A stretch of DNA of 64,000 nt from Dyadobacter jejuensis (GTDB lineage Bacteria; Bacteroidota; Bacteroidia; Cytophagales; Spirosomataceae), in the NCBI RefSeq assembly GCF_003149085.1, contig NZ_QGDT01000006.1:186001-250000 (forward strand), written 5' to 3'. This document shows positions 18,810 through 28,292 of this stretch, one piece after another; the first letter of the stretch is position 1; each line of letters begins with the position of its first letter. The notes beneath the pieces were generated by a model. That model made no database searches. It saw only the letters and a list, made by a program, of their open reading frames with translations, and had not been told where the DNA came from. Position numbers and translations under genes: made by a program.

Positions 18810-19388
18810 ATGAAACTTTGTTTTGCTACCAATAACCAGCATAAAATCCAGGAAATTTCAGCCTTATTAGGTCCTCACTTTAGCCTATCCTCCCTGGAGG
18901 CTATCGGCTGCCATACCGATATACCGGAGCCCTATGCTACCATCGCCGAAAACTCCCTAGGAAAAGCCCGTTATGTATGGGAACAGTTTGGGGTCAACTG
19001 CTTTGCCGACGACACCGGGCTCGAAGTATATGCCCTAGAGCGCGCCCCAGGCGTACTTTCGGCACGTTATGCTGGGCCTCAGCGCGACGCCCACGACAAC
19101 ATGGACCTGCTTCTGACCAACTTACAAGGCCATGCCAACCGCTCCGCACGATTCGTTACCATTATTACGCTGGTGATCGACGGCGTGTATCAGCAGTTTG
19201 AAGGGAGTGTAGAAGGGGAAATAATAACCGAAAAAAGAGGGAGCCAAGGCTTTGGTTACGACCCTATTTTTAGGGCTGAGGGCCAAACCAAAACCTTTGC
19301 AGAAATGACCATGGCCGAAAAAAACAACCTCAGCCATAGGGCGAGAGCCTTTGCCCAGTTGAATGCATACTTGCAGCAAGCCAAGTAA
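18810..19388 (+). CDS. rdgB: RdgB/HAM1-type XTP/dITP pyrophosphatase
   Basis: House-cleaning enzyme that hydrolyses ITP, dITP and XTP to monophosphates to keep deaminated purines out of nucleic acids. Signature blocks: N-terminal CFATNNQHKIQEI (substrate-binding Asn/Lys), FADDTGLEVYAL with the catalytic Asp, APGVLSARYAG, GYDPIF, and EKNNLSHRARA near the C-terminus. Length 192 residues is complete. It is followed after 60 bases by the PPK2 gene and may be co-transcribed with it. Confidence 0.95.
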   Translation: MKLCFATNNQHKIQEISALLGPHFSLSSLEAIGCHTDIPEPYATIAENSLGKARYVWEQFGVNCFADDTGLEVYALERAPGVLSARYAGPQRDAHDNMDLLLTNLQGHANRSARFVTIITLVIDGVYQQFEGSVEGEIITEKRGSQGFGYDPIFRAEGQTKTFAEMTMAEKNNLSHRARAFAQLNAYLQQAK

Positions 19389-19448
19389 GTCGCGGGGCGG
19401 GGACGGTTTGGGGCCATTAAAAAAATTAGTACCGTTAAACATACTACT

Positions 19449-20339
19449 ATGTCCAGTTTCAAACTAGAAGAATACCGGGTAGACGGCAAGGAGCCTTTCG
19501 AAATTAAAAAGGCAAAGACCCGTTTTAAGGATATTTACGACTCCAACGAAGAGTACGAAGCGATGCAGGCCGAAGCGGCCCAAGAGCTCGACGAGCTACA
19601 ATCCATGATGTACGCCCATAATCGCTATGGGCTCCTGCTCGTATTTCAGGCCATGGATGCCGCCGGTAAGGACGGCACCATCAAGCACGTTATTTCGGGC
19701 GTAAACCCCGCTGGCGTATTTATACATAGCTTCAAAAGGCCCTCCGATAACGAGCTGGAACACGATTTCCTATGGCGTTCCAATATGGTATTACCCCAAC
19801 GAGGTACCATCGGCATATTTAACCGTAGCTACTATGAAGAGGTGCTAGTGGTAAAGATAGAAGAGGCCATCGTCAACAACAGCCAGCGCATTCCCAAGGA
19901 GCTTACCGAGGACAGGAAACAGCTGTTTAAGCACCGCTACAAGGATATCCGCAATCTAGAGAAATACCTTCATAGGAATGGGATCAGAGTCGTGAAGTTC
20001 TTCTTGAACGTATCAAAAAAAGAGCAAGGTGAAAGGCTCATAGAACGTATCAAAGACCCATGCAAAAACTGGAAGTTTGAAGAGCAAGATGTGATGGTGC
20101 GCCAAAAATGGGATGAATATATGGAGGCTTATGAGGACTGCATCAATGCGACGGCCTCCGAAAAGGCCCCCTGGTATGTAGTGCCTGCCGACGATAAAAA
20201 GAATATGCGACTAACGGTAGCCAAGATCATTACAGAAGAGCTCAAAAGCTTAAAAATGCAATATCCGGAGGTCAACGAGCAGCGCTCAGAGGAACTCCGA
20301 CGGTTTATCAAGATCATCGAGGACCAAAACAAGGATTAA
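19449..20339 (+). CDS. PPK2-family polyphosphate:nucleotide phosphotransferase
   Basis: Uses polyphosphate to phosphorylate nucleoside mono- or diphosphates (or the reverse). The Walker A is AMDAAGKDGTIKHV near residues 68-81, the SGVNPAGV loop follows, and the Walker B-like motif is FNRSYYEEVLVVK; the lid region carries RGTIGIFN and IKDPCKNWKFEEQD. At 296 residues it is a one-domain form, as in the class I/III groups; which nucleotides it prefers cannot be read from the sequence. There is no exopolyphosphatase or ppk1 nearby. Confidence 0.92.
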   Translation: MSSFKLEEYRVDGKEPFEIKKAKTRFKDIYDSNEEYEAMQAEAAQELDELQSMMYAHNRYGLLLVFQAMDAAGKDGTIKHVISGVNPAGVFIHSFKRPSDNELEHDFLWRSNMVLPQRGTIGIFNRSYYEEVLVVKIEEAIVNNSQRIPKELTEDRKQLFKHRYKDIRNLEKYLHRNGIRVVKFFLNVSKKEQGERLIERIKDPCKNWKFEEQDVMVRQKWDEYMEAYEDCINATASEKAPWYVVPADDKKNMRLTVAKIITEELKSLKMQYPEVNEQRSEELRRFIKIIEDQNKD

Positions 20340-20350
20340 AACCCGATAAT

Positions 20351-20400
20351 ATCCCAAAAAAAGCAGGCGACCGTGAATACACGACCGCCTGCTTTGGGAT
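20351..20400. terminator. Terminator hairpin between convergent PPK2 and coiled-coil genes
   Basis: A long stem, ATCCCAAA outside and AAGCAGGCG with CCGTG inside, pairs with CACG and CGCCTGCTTTGGGAT around loop AATA, with two internal mismatches. On the minus strand part of the stem is followed by a T run, so it mainly serves the minus-strand gene. Confidence 0.8.
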
Positions 20401-20421
20401 TCCACTAATACTGGGATGGGA

Positions 20422-21372
20422 TTACTTAATTACAAAGTTGCCTCCCCCTATCTTATATCCTTCGGCGTAAAGTTCTACATTGTACTTACCAGGCTTAAAT
20501 TTGCCGGTATTGTCGTAGAGCATTTCTACCTTCTGATTGTTGTTCTGATAAGCAATGGACTCTCTGGCGGTAAATTTGGCCTCTTTGCCATTTACTTCAA
20601 ACTCTCCCGATCCCGTTGCATCGTCGGCTACTACCGCTCCGCTAGGGTCTAACAACCGCATATATATATCCTTAGGCTCTTGTACGGTGAGTGCATTTTC
20701 TGGCAGATTAAAGATCAGCTTAATTTTATCGACCTGATTGGCCCTGTAGGCGTCCTTGTCTTTTACCTTTCCGTTCGATTTGACCGTCAATACCTTCATG
20801 TTCTGAGCCTTCAGGGCGGCGGCTAGGCTCACTTTCTCGGCCAATACCTTATTTTCGGCTGTAAACGTCACCACCGAATCGGTAAGCTCGGTTTGTCTTT
20901 GTACCAATCTTTCTCTTTCACTAGAGAGGCTGGCTACATGAGTCCCCAAGGAGTCGTTGGTAGCTACCAAATGTTCATTTTCGGCTCTTAATTGAGCGAT
21001 CGTCTCATCCTTCTCAGCCAAGAACTTTTCGTATTCCTTAATTTTGGCCAAATACTTATTCGTATCTACTCGATTGCTACGGCTAAAGGCTTTTTTATCT
21101 GCCTCCAGTTGCTCTTTTACCTTGGTCAATTCCGTCAAATCTCCTCCTAATCGCTCTATCTCGGCCATCTTACTGTCGAGAACCGTAGAAATCGAATCCA
21201 ATTTGGTTTTTGTAGAAGCCAATTCACGTGCCTTCTCTACCACTAAGGTTTCCTGTTGGCTTAACTGTTGTTTTTGGGTGGTAAACAGATACCCAAACAT
21301 GGCTGTAGCAATCCCGAGAACCACTACCAACCCCCAAGCCAAACTTTGTTTACTCTTTTGTTCTTGCTGCAT
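20422..21372 (-). CDS. Membrane-anchored coiled-coil protein of unknown function
   Basis: I recognise no named family. After a short polar N-terminus a single membrane helix (SLAWGLVVVLGIATAMFGYLF) is followed by roughly 150 residues of heptad-like, Glu/Lys/Leu-rich sequence (about 35-185), predicted to be a long coiled coil facing the periplasm. The C-terminal ~115 residues (VDKIKLIFNLPENALT, DIYMRLLDPSGAVV, KPGKYNVELYAEGYKIG) look like an immunoglobulin-like beta domain. This layout suggests an envelope spacer or scaffold protein (inference). Confidence 0.8.
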   Translation of the reverse strand: MQQEQKSKQSLAWGLVVVLGIATAMFGYLFTTQKQQLSQQETLVVEKARELASTKTKLDSISTVLDSKMAEIERLGGDLTELTKVKEQLEADKKAFSRSNRVDTNKYLAKIKEYEKFLAEKDETIAQLRAENEHLVATNDSLGTHVASLSSERERLVQRQTELTDSVVTFTAENKVLAEKVSLAAALKAQNMKVLTVKSNGKVKDKDAYRANQVDKIKLIFNLPENALTVQEPKDIYMRLLDPSGAVVADDATGSGEFEVNGKEAKFTARESIAYQNNNQKVEMLYDNTGKFKPGKYNVELYAEGYKIGGGNFVIK

Positions 21373-21745
21373 TTTGTTGAAAATTTAAGTCTACTATGAT
21401 TTAGTTTAATCGCTAAGTCGGTGTGCCAGGCTATGTAATTGGAACCGACACCTACCATAGTTATAATAATACCGTTCCCAACCCTGTGCCACCAAATAGA
21501 ACGGCAGCCGGATCGAATACGATTATTTCGACAAAAAGAGAAAAAAGCCTCAATAGAATAAATTTGGAGCTATTCGGATAACCTTACCTCCTGGCTTACC
21601 CCTGGGGTACCGCTAGTAGAGAGCTGAAAATGTCCTTTAAAAATTGGGTAATCATTACCCAATTTATGGTATTTAGAAGCAGGTTTTCACCCTAGAACCC
21701 TAAGACAAAACTGGTTAGGAACTTATAAAAAAGAGCCATCGAACT
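21373..21745. other. Intergenic interval with one terminator hairpin
   Basis: Holds the hairpin at 21641-21665 and presumably the promoter of the coiled-coil protein gene. I see no gene or repeat in the remainder. Confidence 0.6.
21641..21665 (-). terminator. Probable terminator of the downstream-facing lipoprotein gene
   Basis: AAATTGGGTAA, loop of three, TTACCCAATTT: a perfect 11-pair stem about 80 bases past the minus-strand stop at 21746, with a run of Ts continuing from the stem on the minus strand. Confidence 0.65.
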
Positions 21746-22327
21746 CTATTCTTTTATAACAACAGCTACTGTAAATGGTCGCTTATCCATCCAGGCCAGG
21801 CGCTGATAACCTTCCACCGAATAGGAGGTGATATGCCCTTCATGAATGTTTATAGAGAAATCTCTGACAGAATCATACAATTTATTCGTAGAACGTATCG
21901 CTCCGGTAATTTCAATTGGTTTATGATTCAGCGAGTCGAAGCGGACCTGAAGCCTTTGTACCAGCAGGCTTTCGGAGGGTTTTAGGGAATAGACGAGTGT
22001 TAAAGAATCGGGTCTATCGGTCTGGTAACTATTTTTATAGGCTGGTTTGTTGATATCGGCTTTTTCAAACAAGCCTAGTTCCCGAGCCCAGTTCACCTCG
22101 GTGGTAGTGAGCGCCTCCACCTGTCCATCGAGGCTATTCTTTTTTTCGATAGTGGGCTTATGGAGGTCTAAATATGCTATTTCATCTTTTAAGAAACCTG
22201 CCAAGTCGAAGTATATTTTTTCGGTATTGCTGGCATCCTGCTGTCCCTGGCAGCCATACAATACGATCAAAACCAAGCCCAGTAGGGGCCAGTGACAAGC
22301 TTTTAAACGAGTGGATACGAATCCCAT
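21746..22327 (-). CDS. Lipoprotein of unknown function
   Basis: A 193-residue protein with a lipoprotein signal ending VLIVLYGC (Cys26). The mature part starts QGQQDASNTEKIYFDLAGFL and has alternating strands such as SLTLVYSLKPSESLLVQRL and KPIEITGAIRS, suggesting a beta-rich fold. I recognise no catalytic motif or named family. It lies downstream of gpmI but is separated from it by a strong terminator, so it probably has its own promoter. Confidence 0.72.
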   Translation of the reverse strand: MGFVSTRLKACHWPLLGLVLIVLYGCQGQQDASNTEKIYFDLAGFLKDEIAYLDLHKPTIEKKNSLDGQVEALTTTEVNWARELGLFEKADINKPAYKNSYQTDRPDSLTLVYSLKPSESLLVQRLQVRFDSLNHKPIEITGAIRSTNKLYDSVRDFSINIHEGHITSYSVEGYQRLAWMDKRPFTVAVVIKE

Positions 22328-22355
22328 GATATACAGATAGGCTATAATAATAAAG

Positions 22356-22390
22356 AGAGTCGGTAGGAGGTTCTACCGCCTACCGACTCT
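22356..22390 (-). terminator. Intrinsic terminator of gpmI
   Basis: AGAGTCGGTAGG and CCTACCGACTCT form a perfect 12-pair stem with an 11-base loop; on the minus strand CTTTATTATT follows. Confidence 0.85.
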
Positions 22391-22403
22391 ACAAGCTGAT
22401 GAT

Positions 22404-23945
22404 TTACAACAAACTAGTACCCGTCATGTCTTGGGGTTTGGCTATGCCCATCAAGTCCAGAATAGTAGGGGCCACATCGGCCAGCTTGCCGTCCTGAATC
22501 GGCTGGCGGTACGTTGCATCAACCAATATACAAGGAACAAGGTTCAGAGAATGGGCGGTATTAGGGGTACCGTCGTCGTTAGACATATAGTCGGAATTGC
22601 CATGGTCGGCGATAATAATAGCCGAATAGCCATGCTCCAGCCCCGTGGTGACTACCTCTTTGACGCAGCTATCCACCGTTTCACAGGCTTTTACCGCCGC
22701 TTCAAACACACCAGTATGTCCTACCATATCGGGGTTTGCGAAGTTCAGACATACAAAATCGACCTCTTCCTTCTTCAGCTCGGGAACGATCGCATCCCTC
22801 AGGTCGAAGGCCGACATTTCGGGTTGCAAGTCGTAAGTGGCAACCTTAGGGGAAGGACACATAAGCCTACTTTCGCCTTCGAAAAGCTTTTCACGCCCCC
22901 CCGAAAAGAAGAATGTCACGTGGGGGTATTTTTCTGTTTCGGCGATCCGAATTTGTTTTTTCCCTGCCTTTTCCAATACCTCACCAAGGGTATTATTGAG
23001 GTTATCCTTATCGAAGATCACCTCTACGCCTTGGTAGGTGTCATCATAATTGGTCATGGTGATATAGCGCAAGTTAAGCTTGTGCATATTCTGTTCGTGG
23101 AAGTCCTGCTGGGTAAGTACTTCGGTAATCTCCCGGCCACGGTCGGTACGGAAGTTGAAGCATAGCACCACATCGCCTTCTTCGATCACCGCCACAGGGG
23201 AGCCGTCGGGATTGGTAGCGATAATAGGCTTGATAAACTCGTCGGTTACGCCCGCCTCATAGGATGCCTGTATGGCGTCCAGGAGCTCGGCTTTGGGTAC
23301 CTGTTGTCCTTCGGCAAGCACCATGGCGTCGTAGGCCAGTTTTACCCTTTCCCAGCGTTTGTCGCGGTCCATGGCATAGTAGCGCCCTGTTACGCTGGCG
23401 ATTTGTCCTGTGGTAGCCTCCATAGACGTTTGCAAGTCTTTCAGGAAGCCGAGGCCACTCTTAGGGTCGCAGTCGCGGCCATCGGTAAAGGCATGTACGA
23501 ACACATCCTTGAGCTGTGCCTCAGCGGCAAACTTACAGAGTCCCTTCACATGATCGATATGGGAATGTACGCCTCCATCGGAGACTAGGCCAATAAAATG
23601 TACCTTTTTATTTTGGTCTTTGGCATAGGCAAAGGCATCCTTTAGGACTTTCTCTTGCCCCAGGGTACCCTCTTCAACGGCCAGGTTGATCTTCACCAGG
23701 TCCTGGTACACTACCCTACCGGCACCCAAATTGGTATGTCCCACTTCTGAGTTCCCCATTTGTCCATCGGGTAAGCCAACGGCCAATCCGCTCGCGGCAA
23801 GCTTGCTATGGGGATAGGTGGTAAGGATGCTATCATAAAAAGGGGTATTGGCGGCTACTACCGCCGAACGGTTTTCCTCGCCATTTTTGGCAATTCCCCA
23901 ACCGTCCATGATAATTAAAATGACTTTCTTGCTCACTTTTTCCAA
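22404..23945 (-). CDS. gpmI: 2,3-bisphosphoglycerate-independent phosphoglycerate mutase
   Basis: Glycolytic enzyme interconverting 3- and 2-phosphoglycerate with two Mn ions and a phosphoserine intermediate. Motifs: VILIIMDGWG (metal Asp), QMGNSEVGHTNLGAG with the catalytic Ser, HAFTDGRDCDPKSG, FNFRTDRGREI, NFANPDMVGHTG and IIADHGNSD. Length 513 residues is normal. The start is TTG at 23945 or the GTG three codons later; no ATG precedes the first motif. It is in the same direction as eno upstream, with the phosphatase and FtsB-like genes between them. Confidence 0.97.
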   Translation of the reverse strand: MEKVSKKVILIIMDGWGIAKNGEENRSAVVAANTPFYDSILTTYPHSKLAASGLAVGLPDGQMGNSEVGHTNLGAGRVVYQDLVKINLAVEEGTLGQEKVLKDAFAYAKDQNKKVHFIGLVSDGGVHSHIDHVKGLCKFAAEAQLKDVFVHAFTDGRDCDPKSGLGFLKDLQTSMEATTGQIASVTGRYYAMDRDKRWERVKLAYDAMVLAEGQQVPKAELLDAIQASYEAGVTDEFIKPIIATNPDGSPVAVIEEGDVVLCFNFRTDRGREITEVLTQQDFHEQNMHKLNLRYITMTNYDDTYQGVEVIFDKDNLNNTLGEVLEKAGKKQIRIAETEKYPHVTFFFSGGREKLFEGESRLMCPSPKVATYDLQPEMSAFDLRDAIVPELKKEEVDFVCLNFANPDMVGHTGVFEAAVKACETVDSCVKEVVTTGLEHGYSAIIIADHGNSDYMSNDDGTPNTAHSLNLVPCILVDATYRQPIQDGKLADVAPTILDLMGIAKPQDMTGTSLL

Positions 23946-23993
23946 GGTTTTAAATGATGATATCTTAAGTATAATTACCCTATGTACCCGCTC

Positions 23994-24494
23994 CTAGGCG
24001 ATCAGGGAGGGGTGTTGGGCCAACAAATGCTCCATAAAGGAAAGGGCACAGCGCGACACGATCCTATAGACCTCCTCAAAGGCCTCCTGCCCACTGTAGT
24101 ATGGATCGGGCACGTCGGTTAGTTCTGGATGCTTAGGATCGAAAGTCCGAAATAATAGCACCTGAGACTCTGGCAGAACGGCACCGGTACGTTCCCGACA
24201 AAATTGCCTAATATTGACCTTATTACTGGCATCCATGGCTATAATATAGTCAAAATCGGAAAAATCGCTGGTTTGGATTTGGCGTGCCTGGTGGTTGAGG
24301 GTAATTCCATGTCTTTGTGCAATAAGGCGCATGCGGGTATCGGGGAGGCTTCCCTGATGATAACCTGCCGTGCCGGCCGAATCGCAGCTTACACGTTCTT
24401 GAAGACCTTTATCGTGGATGAGGGTACTGAAAACGCCCTCAGCGATGGGAGAGCGACAAATATTACCGAGGCAAACGAATAAGACTCGTATCAA
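23994..24494 (-). CDS. Low-molecular-weight protein tyrosine phosphatase
   Basis: Single-domain phosphatase with nucleophile Cys8 and Arg14 in VCLGNICRSP (CX5R) and the general-acid Asp in DVPDPYYSG. Such enzymes commonly regulate tyrosine-kinase-controlled exopolysaccharide export, but no kinase or Wzc-like gene is nearby, so the target is unknown. The product is 166 residues. It follows the FtsB-like gene by 67 bases on the same strand and may be co-transcribed. Confidence 0.93.
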   Translation of the reverse strand: MIRVLFVCLGNICRSPIAEGVFSTLIHDKGLQERVSCDSAGTAGYHQGSLPDTRMRLIAQRHGITLNHQARQIQTSDFSDFDYIIAMDASNKVNIRQFCRERTGAVLPESQVLLFRTFDPKHPELTDVPDPYYSGQEAFEEVYRIVSRCALSFMEHLLAQHPSLIA

Positions 24495-24561
24495 GGCGAA
24501 AATTCTTTAAAGTGATTACGGCAGCCTAGCCGGCTCCATCGGAATGCAGCAGGCCTCGCTG

Positions 24562-24903
24562 CTACTCGCTGGTGGTACTTTCTAGGGGCTGATTATTTTC
24601 ATCCACTATCACGTACACATCCTCATTGGGCTTACGCATCATAAATTTTTCGCGGGCCCATTTTTCCAACATCTTAGGATTCCCAAACACCTCGTTTCTT
24701 TCCCGCTTCACTTGCTTGATTTTTTCCTGTAAAATCGCACGCTCCTTTTCTAGCTCCATCATTTTAACTTTGTTGGAGAGCACCACCGATATGTTATTAT
24801 TGTCGAGGAAAAATATCCAAGCCAACCAAAACACGAACGTGGCAGGGTAAAAGCTTCTCAGCAAGCGAGGCCAGGTGAAGGTTTTCGGGTTCGAATGGGA
24901 CAT
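24562..24903 (-). CDS. FtsB/DivIC-type septum formation initiator protein
   Basis: Small bitopic division protein: a short cytoplasmic N-terminus, one membrane helix (YPATFVFWLAWIFFLD, residues about 19-34), then a coiled coil (KVKMMELEKERAILQEKIKQ) and the family's C-terminal signature NPKMLEKWAREKFMMRKPNE. FtsB bridges FtsL and FtsQ at the septum. At 113 residues it is complete. It follows eno after a terminator, an arrangement I recall in other Bacteroidota. Confidence 0.9.
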   Translation of the reverse strand: MSHSNPKTFTWPRLLRSFYPATFVFWLAWIFFLDNNNISVVLSNKVKMMELEKERAILQEKIKQVKRERNEVFGNPKMLEKWAREKFMMRKPNEDVYVIVDENNQPLESTTSE

Positions 24904-24916
24904 GGTATCATGAAGA

Positions 24917-24943
24917 AAAACCGGGGCTCAACACCCCGGTTTT
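24917..24943 (-). terminator. Terminator of eno
   Basis: AAAACCGGGG pairs with CCCCGGTTTT around a seven-base loop, 15 bases past the eno stop on the minus strand; the T run continues into TTCTT. Confidence 0.88.
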
Positions 24944-24957
24944 AATATATTGGTCTA

Positions 24958-26325
<1,368 letters not shown>

Positions 26326-26354
26326 TTACAAAACTATCTAATTAATCTATAGCT

Positions 26355-27074
26355 ATGAAAGCAGCCAGAGCACTTTTAATATTACTATGTCTCGCCACCA
26401 TTTCGTGCCAATCTCAAAATCAATCCCAGGACCAACTTAACGCCAAGGAATTCGAGGAGAAATTGGCTAGCACCCCCGACGCTCAATTGTTGGACGTACG
26501 TACCCCGGCCGAATACCAGGATGGGCACTTGCACCAGGCCCTGAACGTTGATTATAAAAACGAGGCCTTTACCGACCAAATCAAGGCTCTAGACAAGGAC
26601 AAGCCCGTATTTGTGTATTGCCTAGCTGGGTCGCGTAGTGCAGGCGCCGCCAAGATATTGTCAGAAAACGGGTTTAAGAAAATTTACGACCTCAAGGGAG
26701 GGTATCTGAAATGGACCTCCGCAGGAAATCCAATCGATGAACCGGCCCAGGCAGGAGCTAAGCCAAAAGGAATGTCGGCCGACGACTTTCAGCAAATGGT
26801 ACAGGCGGAGCCGGTCGTGATGATCGACTTTAACGCCCCCTGGTGTGCGCCCTGCGTTAAAATGCTTCCCATCATCCACCAGTTAGAAAAAGAATATGCT
26901 GGCAAAGCGAAGGTAGTAGCCATCAATTACGACGAAAACAAATCCCTGGCTAAAGATTTAGGCATCGATGAAATACCAGCCTTTTTGATGTATAAAAATG
27001 GGAAGTTGGTAGAACGCAAAAATGGGCTGATCGAAGAAAAAGAATTCCGGACTTGGTTGGACGCCCAGTTATAA
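26355..27074 (+). CDS. Rhodanese-thioredoxin fusion lipoprotein
   Basis: An exported two-domain redox/sulfur protein. The signal ends CLATISC (Cys18). Residues about 28-122 are a rhodanese domain with active-site Cys89 in VYCLAGSRSAG and the substrate-side DVRTPAEYQDGHL. Residues about 140-239 are a thioredoxin domain with the redox pair WCAPC at 163-167 and cis-Pro in DEIPAFLMY. The combination could relay sulfane sulfur or disulfides at the periplasmic face of a membrane (inference). It is monocistronic, diverges from eno and ends in a strong terminator. Confidence 0.92.
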   Translation: MKAARALLILLCLATISCQSQNQSQDQLNAKEFEEKLASTPDAQLLDVRTPAEYQDGHLHQALNVDYKNEAFTDQIKALDKDKPVFVYCLAGSRSAGAAKILSENGFKKIYDLKGGYLKWTSAGNPIDEPAQAGAKPKGMSADDFQQMVQAEPVVMIDFNAPWCAPCVKMLPIIHQLEKEYAGKAKVVAINYDENKSLAKDLGIDEIPAFLMYKNGKLVERKNGLIEEKEFRTWLDAQL

Positions 27075-27090
27075 TACGCAATTCCTATCA

Positions 27091-27133
27091 AAAAAAGCGT
27101 ACGGCCAGGTTGTTCCTCGCCGTACGCTTTTTT
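27091..27133 (+). terminator. Intrinsic terminator of rhodanese-thioredoxin gene
   Basis: AAAAAAGCGTACGGC and GCCGTACGCTTTTTT form a 15-pair stem with a 13-base loop, followed by further Ts. Confidence 0.92.
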
Positions 27134-27178
27134 TGTGGAATACTTCATAGATTGGATTATGCATCCCATTCCTGGTTT

Positions 27179-27436
27179 TCAGTTCCGAGTATAGAGCAAA
27201 TCGAAGTACTTCATATTCCAAAATGGGATAAAAGACTTCCATAGATCTTTGCTTTCGATGACTCCAAGTTTAACAAGCCGCTTGGCTGAAATATAGGGGT
27301 GATACAAGAAGGCATAAATTACCAGGCCCAAAGTAAAGATGGTTGAATTTATTAAGCCCATGCGTACCATTAAAACCAATGTCATCATTGGCCAAGCAAT
27401 CATCATTAAAAACACCAACAAATAGTTCCTTTTCAT
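27179..27436 (-). CDS. Small membrane protein of unknown function
   Basis: An 85-residue product with two predicted membrane helices near residues 7-24 (LVFLMMIAWPMMTLVLMV) and 30-45 (NSTIFTLGLVIYAFLY), then a basic, aromatic C-terminus (SAKRLVKLGVIESKDLWKSF). It starts with ATG 21 bases after the stop of the damaged lipoprotein gene and could be co-transcribed with it. No family recognised. It belongs to an AT-rich block that differs from the flanking housekeeping genes. Confidence 0.55.
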   Translation of the reverse strand: MKRNYLLVFLMMIAWPMMTLVLMVRMGLINSTIFTLGLVIYAFLYHPYISAKRLVKLGVIESKDLWKSFIPFWNMKYFDLLYTRN

Positions 27437-27457
27437 ATTATATGTGGTTTATATTTT

Positions 27458-28133
27458 TTAACAGTTCTTCGCGGCACAAACCGCCGCAAAAGCCACCATC
27501 GTCTGTGGGAAAAATGCTGTTTCAACTGATACAGCAACGGACCACCACCCATGGTTAGAATAAACATCAGAAATACAATTCATTGTTTCCTGACCGCATC
27601 CACTAATCCTAGCTTTTGAATCCTTGGCAATTATACTAGAAAATTTACCTGCAACTTTATCGTTTGAAAAAATAAAGTTACTTTCATCACCACTAGCAAG
27701 AGATAGCAGACTAAGTTGGCGCCTATCAATTACCTCCACCAACGAAGCATTGAACAAATCTCCGGAATCATCCACAAATATTGTAAGTATTAATTGAAGA
27801 TTCATATCTGACAAATCATTTTTGCAACGGAATGAAAATGCTTTATTTGCTGACCATTCAGTTGATGAAATATCTAACTGGTCAAAATCAAAATCATTGA
27901 CTCCCAGTCTAATGCCATATCTTTCAAGGCTAATGGCCTCTAATAATTCTTCATGCAAAGAAAAGATATTGTACAATTTTTCTCTATTAGAAATTTTGTC
28001 TGCTTTAACAACCTTAAAACCATCCCCTTCTACAACTAGAGTGGTAGATAGCAATTCATTATTTGGCTCAACAGATGGACTTTCCTTTTCAAGATAACAC
28101 AAATACGCTTAAAATAAGTAATCACTTTTTCAT
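27458..28133 (-). pseudogene. Lipoprotein gene with damaged signal-peptide region and Cys-containing C-terminus
   Basis: The open part (28102 to 27458, 214 codons if TTG is used) has no ATG before residue 98 and no signal. Directly upstream, in another frame, the sequence from the ATG at 28133 reads MKK-stop-LLILSVFVLS, a lipoprotein signal lacking only a Trp at codon 4 (TGA in place of TGG) and the lipobox Cys. Adding two bases at TCTTG restores LSC joined to EKESPSVEPNNELL in the long frame. So one nonsense and one 2-base deletion probably inactivate the gene. The C-terminal 45 residues hold four Cys (GCGQETMNC ... VCAAKNC) and the aromatic WW pair. Function unknown. Confidence 0.6.
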
Positions 28134-28180
28134 ACTTTTACAAAAGTTTTGATTGTGAGAATAATTATAACTAACAAATG

Positions 28181-28220
28181 CCCCGCCTTCGGTCTAGTAA
28201 ACTATGGTGGGGTTTTGTTT
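28181..28220. terminator. Weak terminator-like hairpin
   Basis: CCCCGCC and GGTGGGG form a 7-pair stem with an 18-base loop followed on the plus strand by TTTTGTTTT; on the minus strand it lies past the Crp-type gene's stop. Which strand it serves is unclear. Confidence 0.4.
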
Positions 28221-28292
28221 TACAAATCTATAATAAATTCACCTATCCCCTTCTGACATATGTCAGAAAGTGAATCCACATAAGTCAGAAAA

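Noticed and set aside
22431..23165. 244-codon ORF on the plus strand across gpmI
   Set aside because: It lies inside the gpmI coding sequence on the opposite strand, has no recognisable domain and is explained by codon bias of gpmI.
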